This document shows positions 61,267 through 64,000 of a stretch of 64,000 nt of DNA, one piece after another. Position 1 is the first letter of the stretch. Every line of letters begins with the position of its first letter. Origin of the DNA: Agromyces lapidis (GTDB taxonomy: Bacteria > Actinomycetota > Actinomycetes > Actinomycetales > Microbacteriaceae); NCBI RefSeq assembly GCF_009749405.1, contig NZ_WBIQ01000002.1, forward strand, positions 558,001 to 622,000, in the 5' to 3' direction. Under the pieces are notes generated by a model, which was not told where the DNA came from, searched no databases, and saw only the letters and a list, made by a program, of their open reading frames with translations. The translations under genes and the position numbers were made by a program.

Positions 61267-63783
61267 ATGGCGTCCACACCGGAACGGCCCCGCCAAGCCC
61301 CGCGTCATCGCTCGTCGACCGAGCTCTTCGAAGACACACGAGCAGTGGTCGAGCTGCTCGCGAGGCATCGCCTCGTCGTCGCCCCGCACGTCGCCGCGCG
61401 GCTGGGCCTCGCCCTCAGCGGCGACGCCGACGCGATCATCGAGGTGACCGGGCGGCTTCGCGCCTCGCAGCGGCTCGGCCACGCCGTGCTGCCCGACCCG
61501 CTTCCACTCGTGCCGGCCATCGAGCGGGCGGTCGGCGCCGACGCGCTGCGGCTGGCGGAGTGGGAGCGCATGCTGCTCGTCACCGCCGCCGTCTGCGTCG
61601 ACGACCGGGTCGACGTGCTGCTCGCGGCGTCCGGCCGGCCGATGTCGGCACTCGTCGAGGGCGGGGTGAGCCGTCACCTGCTGCTCGTCGCCGGCCACTT
61701 CGCCTTCGCCGACCCGCGCACGCGGGTCTGGGCGCACGCCGTCGCCAGCCTCGCCGAGCGCACCGCGGCGCACGCCGCGCTCGCGCAGGCGTACGCAGAT
61801 CTCGGGGTCGACGGACGTGCCACCTGGCACCGATCGCTCTCGACGCTCGAAGGATCCGAGGCGTTCGTCGCCCCGCTCCTCGAGATCGCCGAGGCCGCCG
61901 ACGCGGCCGGCGAATCCGAATGGGCGCATGCGGTCGCCCGTGAGGCGGCGAGCCACGCCGCTGGCCGCGCCGAGATCGACGCGTGGCGCATCGCCGGTCG
62001 TGCCGCGCTGCACGGTGGGCATGTCGACGACGCCCGATGCTGGCTCGGCGAGGTGCTCGAGCACGGCGACGAAGACGAGCGCGCCTCGGTGCTCGCCGAC
62101 TACCTCATCGTGCGGGCGGCACTCGAGGGCGACGTGCCGCTCGGCGAGCTCGACGATCGCATCGATGCGGCTGGCTGCGACGCGTCGGCCGACGAAGCGG
62201 CGGGCGACCCCGATGCCTCGGCTCGCCTCGCACGGCGATGGTTCGATCTCGCCCGCGCCTCGGCGACCGCGGCCGGGCTGCTCGCCGAGCGCGGTGCCCC
62301 CGCCGCCGCCGCACGACGTCTCGCCGAGGCGGGGCGGCTCACCGCCCGGTACGGCCTCGACGACGAGCCGCTCAGGTCGGCCGTCGCGTGGTGCGCGATG
62401 TTCGGGGTCGGGCGCGCGGGCGACGAAGCCGCCACGCAGGGGACCGGTACGACGAGCGGCACGACGAGCGGCACCGCGACCGCGGGAGCCGGCGCCATCG
62501 CGCGCGCGATCGAATCGGGGCTCGCGGGCGATCCCGAACGGGCCGCGCGTTGGCTGGGCGCGCTGCGCGATACTTCGAGCGACCCGCGCGTCGCGCGCGA
62601 CGAGCGCGCGCCGCTCATGCGCGCCGCCCGGGCCGTCGCCGCCGCGCTCCTCGTGCTCTGGTCTGGAGAGGTCGGGCGCGCGGGGCAGCTGCTCGCTCGC
62701 GCTGCCACCGACCTGCCGATCGCGCTGCCCTTCGGCGGTCTCGGAGCGACGCTCGCACGGCGGATCGACGTCATCACCTGCGGTGAGATCGGGGCGTTCG
62801 CGCGCGCGGTCGAGGCGTCGCAACCCCCGTCGACGGTCTCGATCCGGGCCGAGGAGCTCATCGACCGCGCGGTCGCCGCCCACCTGCGGGGCGCCCGCGC
62901 CGAGGCGGCGACGCTCGTCGCGCTCGCGGGCGAACGCGAGCAGGCGGTCGGGTGCGGCCTGCACGTGCCGGGGCTCGACACGGTCGCCGGCTGGGAGGGG
63001 CGAGGCCGGGAGCCCGCGGTGGGCGGCGGAGCCGAAGCCGAGCCCGGGGTGCGGCGCCCGCCCGACTCGCGGCTCGCGAGCGAGCTCCGCCGGCGCATGC
63101 GCAGCACCGACCGGCACCGATTCGAGGCCGACTATCGCGCAGCGCTCGAGGCCAGCCGCGGCATCGGCTCGCACTACGAGCGAGCCCGCACCGAGCTCAT
63201 GCTCGCGAGGGCCTGCGGCGAGGCGGGTGCCCTCGATCGCGCGCAGCGGCACCTGCTGGCCGCCGAGCACCTCTTCGGCGAGTCGGGTGCGAAGGCGTGG
63301 CTCGCGGTCGTCGCGGGCGAACGCGGTGTGCTCGCGGCAGCGACGAGCCTCCCGGCTGCGCCCGCGCGGGAGCGGCCGACGACCACGACGAACGGCGGGG
63401 CGGCTCCGGGCCGCGAGGCGATGTCGCCCGGCCCCGGAGCCCCGGAAGCCGAGGCCGAGGCCGGCGCCGGCGCCGGCGCATCCCGATCCGTGGCCACCAC
63501 GGCGGCCCCGGTCGCCGCCGCCGGGCGGGCCGATGTCGACGATCCGCTCGTCGCATGCCGCGCCGTGTGGGCCGACGTGCTCACCGAGCGAGAGCTCGAG
63601 GTCGCGATGCTGGTCGTCGACGGGGCATCCAATCGCGACGCCGCAGCGCAGCTCTACGTCTCGGTCCGCACGGTCGAGGTGCACCTCGGCCGGGTCTTCA
63701 CGAAGCTCGACGTGCATTCGCGGGTCGAGCTCGCGGTGCTCGCCTACCGCATGCGCGGCCTGTCGTCGTCGCGCACCTCGTAA
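61267..63783 (+). CDS. Large LuxR-type regulator without a P-loop ATPase domain
   Basis: An 838-residue protein ending in a LuxR helix-turn-helix (about 775-835; LTERELEVAMLVVDGASNRDAAAQLY, RTVEVHLGRVFTKL). The helical Ala-rich region before it resembles the TPR-like arm of LAL/STAND regulators such as MalT, but I see no Walker A (GxxGxGK[ST]) or Walker B anywhere, so the ATP switch seems missing. A Thr-Gly-Ala stretch near 395-415 and a Pro/Gly/Glu-rich linker near 720-750 separate segments. The ATG at 61267 has GGAGGGG before it. The start of a secreted protein gene lies downstream. Confidence 0.82.
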   Translation: MASTPERPRQAPRHRSSTELFEDTRAVVELLARHRLVVAPHVAARLGLALSGDADAIIEVTGRLRASQRLGHAVLPDPLPLVPAIERAVGADALRLAEWERMLLVTAAVCVDDRVDVLLAASGRPMSALVEGGVSRHLLLVAGHFAFADPRTRVWAHAVASLAERTAAHAALAQAYADLGVDGRATWHRSLSTLEGSEAFVAPLLEIAEAADAAGESEWAHAVAREAASHAAGRAEIDAWRIAGRAALHGGHVDDARCWLGEVLEHGDEDERASVLADYLIVRAALEGDVPLGELDDRIDAAGCDASADEAAGDPDASARLARRWFDLARASATAAGLLAERGAPAAAARRLAEAGRLTARYGLDDEPLRSAVAWCAMFGVGRAGDEAATQGTGTTSGTTSGTATAGAGAIARAIESGLAGDPERAARWLGALRDTSSDPRVARDERAPLMRAARAVAAALLVLWSGEVGRAGQLLARAATDLPIALPFGGLGATLARRIDVITCGEIGAFARAVEASQPPSTVSIRAEELIDRAVAAHLRGARAEAATLVALAGEREQAVGCGLHVPGLDTVAGWEGRGREPAVGGGAEAEPGVRRPPDSRLASELRRRMRSTDRHRFEADYRAALEASRGIGSHYERARTELMLARACGEAGALDRAQRHLLAAEHLFGESGAKAWLAVVAGERGVLAAATSLPAAPARERPTTTTNGGAAPGREAMSPGPGAPEAEAEAGAGAGASRSVATTAAPVAAAGRADVDDPLVACRAVWADVLTERELEVAMLVVDGASNRDAAAQLYVSVRTVEVHLGRVFTKLDVHSRVELAVLAYRMRGLSSSRTS

Positions 63784-63811
63784 GCCGTCCTTCGCCGAGC
63801 GTACGTAGTCC

Positions 63812-63825
63812 CGCGTATGCGGGGA
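63812..63825 (+). other. Hairpin CCCGC-gtat-GCGGG
   Basis: A 5-bp stem in the 126-nt gap between the LuxR-type gene and the secreted-protein gene. It may be a weak terminator or a regulator site. Confidence 0.35.
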
Positions 63826-63909
63826 TGTGCGGATTCGGCCGCCGCGTCCCGTCGATAGCGTCGGGCTGCCCGTGGACTGCGGGCGGACCACAGGCAGACA
63901 GGAACGAGA

Positions 63910-64000
63910 TGCGAACACTGAAGTTCGGGCGCGGCTCGAAGGCCGCCGTCGCCGCCGCGGGGATCGGACTGCTCATCGCAGGCCTCATCCCCGCCGCGGT
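63910..64000 (+). CDS. Start of a secreted or membrane protein (3' partial)
   Basis: Thirty codons are visible, beginning MRTLKFGRGSKAAVAAAG and continuing GIGLLIAGLIPAAV: a basic start and a hydrophobic stretch, typical of a Sec signal peptide. AGGAACGAG precedes the ATG. The product is cut off by the window end, so its function cannot be told. The neighbouring LuxR-type gene may regulate it. Confidence 0.7.

Noticed and set aside
61225..63918. Long minus-strand open frame of almost 900 codons opposite the LuxR-type gene
   Set aside because: It mirrors the plus-strand gene, is dominated by Arg, Gly, Glu and Ala codons as expected of antisense frames in high-GC DNA, and has no recognisable domain.

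Overview
The window is 64 kb of very GC-rich DNA with no rRNA, CRISPR array or insertion sequence. It reads as an actinobacterial chromosome, most likely Micrococcales/Microbacteriaceae (Agromyces-like; this placement is inference). Supporting signs are strong GC bias at third codon positions, many GTG and TTG starts, ATGA/GTGA gene overlaps, an actinobacterial MarP-type protease, an F420-type LLM oxidoreductase, and at least twelve genes whose start codon sits 6-8 nt after a TAnnnT hexamer, the usual layout of leaderless actinobacterial transcripts.

Layout. 1-2800: a heterodimeric ABC exporter, the first gene cut by the window edge. 2892-4169: a PLP-fold decarboxylase homologue without its PLP lysine. 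4450-6896: a response regulator and its membrane histidine kinase. 6936-11136: ATL alkyltransferase-like protein, GNAT acetyltransferase, isocitrate dehydrogenase and a small P1B metal ATPase. 11214-19066: an amino-sugar operon (ROK repressor, lipoprotein binding protein, two permeases, GH3 hexosaminidase, ROK kinase, NagB). 19159-22239: TetR with a divergent membrane protein, a YrdB-like membrane protein and PurU. 22299-24149: a single-chain sigma factor, zinc anti-sigma and surface protein. 24575-33947: a divergent amino-sugar locus. Leftward it encodes SIS isomerase, ROK kinase, PfkB kinase, class II aldolase, DeoR and NagA; rightward a binding protein and two permeases, the first interrupted by a G/C-only tract. 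34096-36792: a DUF559-type protein and a secreted GH20 hexosaminidase. 36955-39375: a ZTP riboswitch followed by glyA and folD. 39450-42873: a three-gene nonulosonic (sialic-type) acid cassette. 42862-45211: gamma-carbonic anhydrase-like protein, amino-acid permease and YbaK. 45304-45536: a repeat cluster. 45744-50559: an XRE-type protein with a Cys-rich tail, then the Leloir genes galT-galK and the divergent DeoR-galM. 50571-57461: MarP-type protease, LLM oxidoreductase, YegP-like protein, membrane protein, a second two-component system, a tRNA-Lys-like gene and an HNH-type gene. 57540-64000: an uncharacterised protein, a candidate structured RNA, transglutaminase-like protein, MerR, a PabC-like aminotransferase, a large LuxR-type regulator and the start of a secreted protein.

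How it fits together. Much of the window concerns amino sugars and galactose. The secreted GH20 enzyme would release amino sugars, two ABC systems import them, and the cytoplasmic GH3 enzyme trims oligosaccharides. ROK kinases phosphorylate the sugars, NagA deacetylates, and NagB or the SIS/PfkB/aldolase branch feeds glycolysis. The second branch has every step expected for GalNAc. The nonulosonic cassette would use related sugars for surface glycans. PurU, GlyA and FolD form a one-carbon group, with the riboswitch sensing ZTP when folate one-carbon units run short.

The items most worth a second look are the sigma/anti-sigma/surface fusion, the lysine-less PLP-fold protein, the GalNAc-type locus with a kinase and ABC uptake, the compact nonulosonic cassette, the Cys-rich XRE protein, the tRNA-Lys with an aberrant T-arm, and the G/C-only tract, which may be a sequence error.
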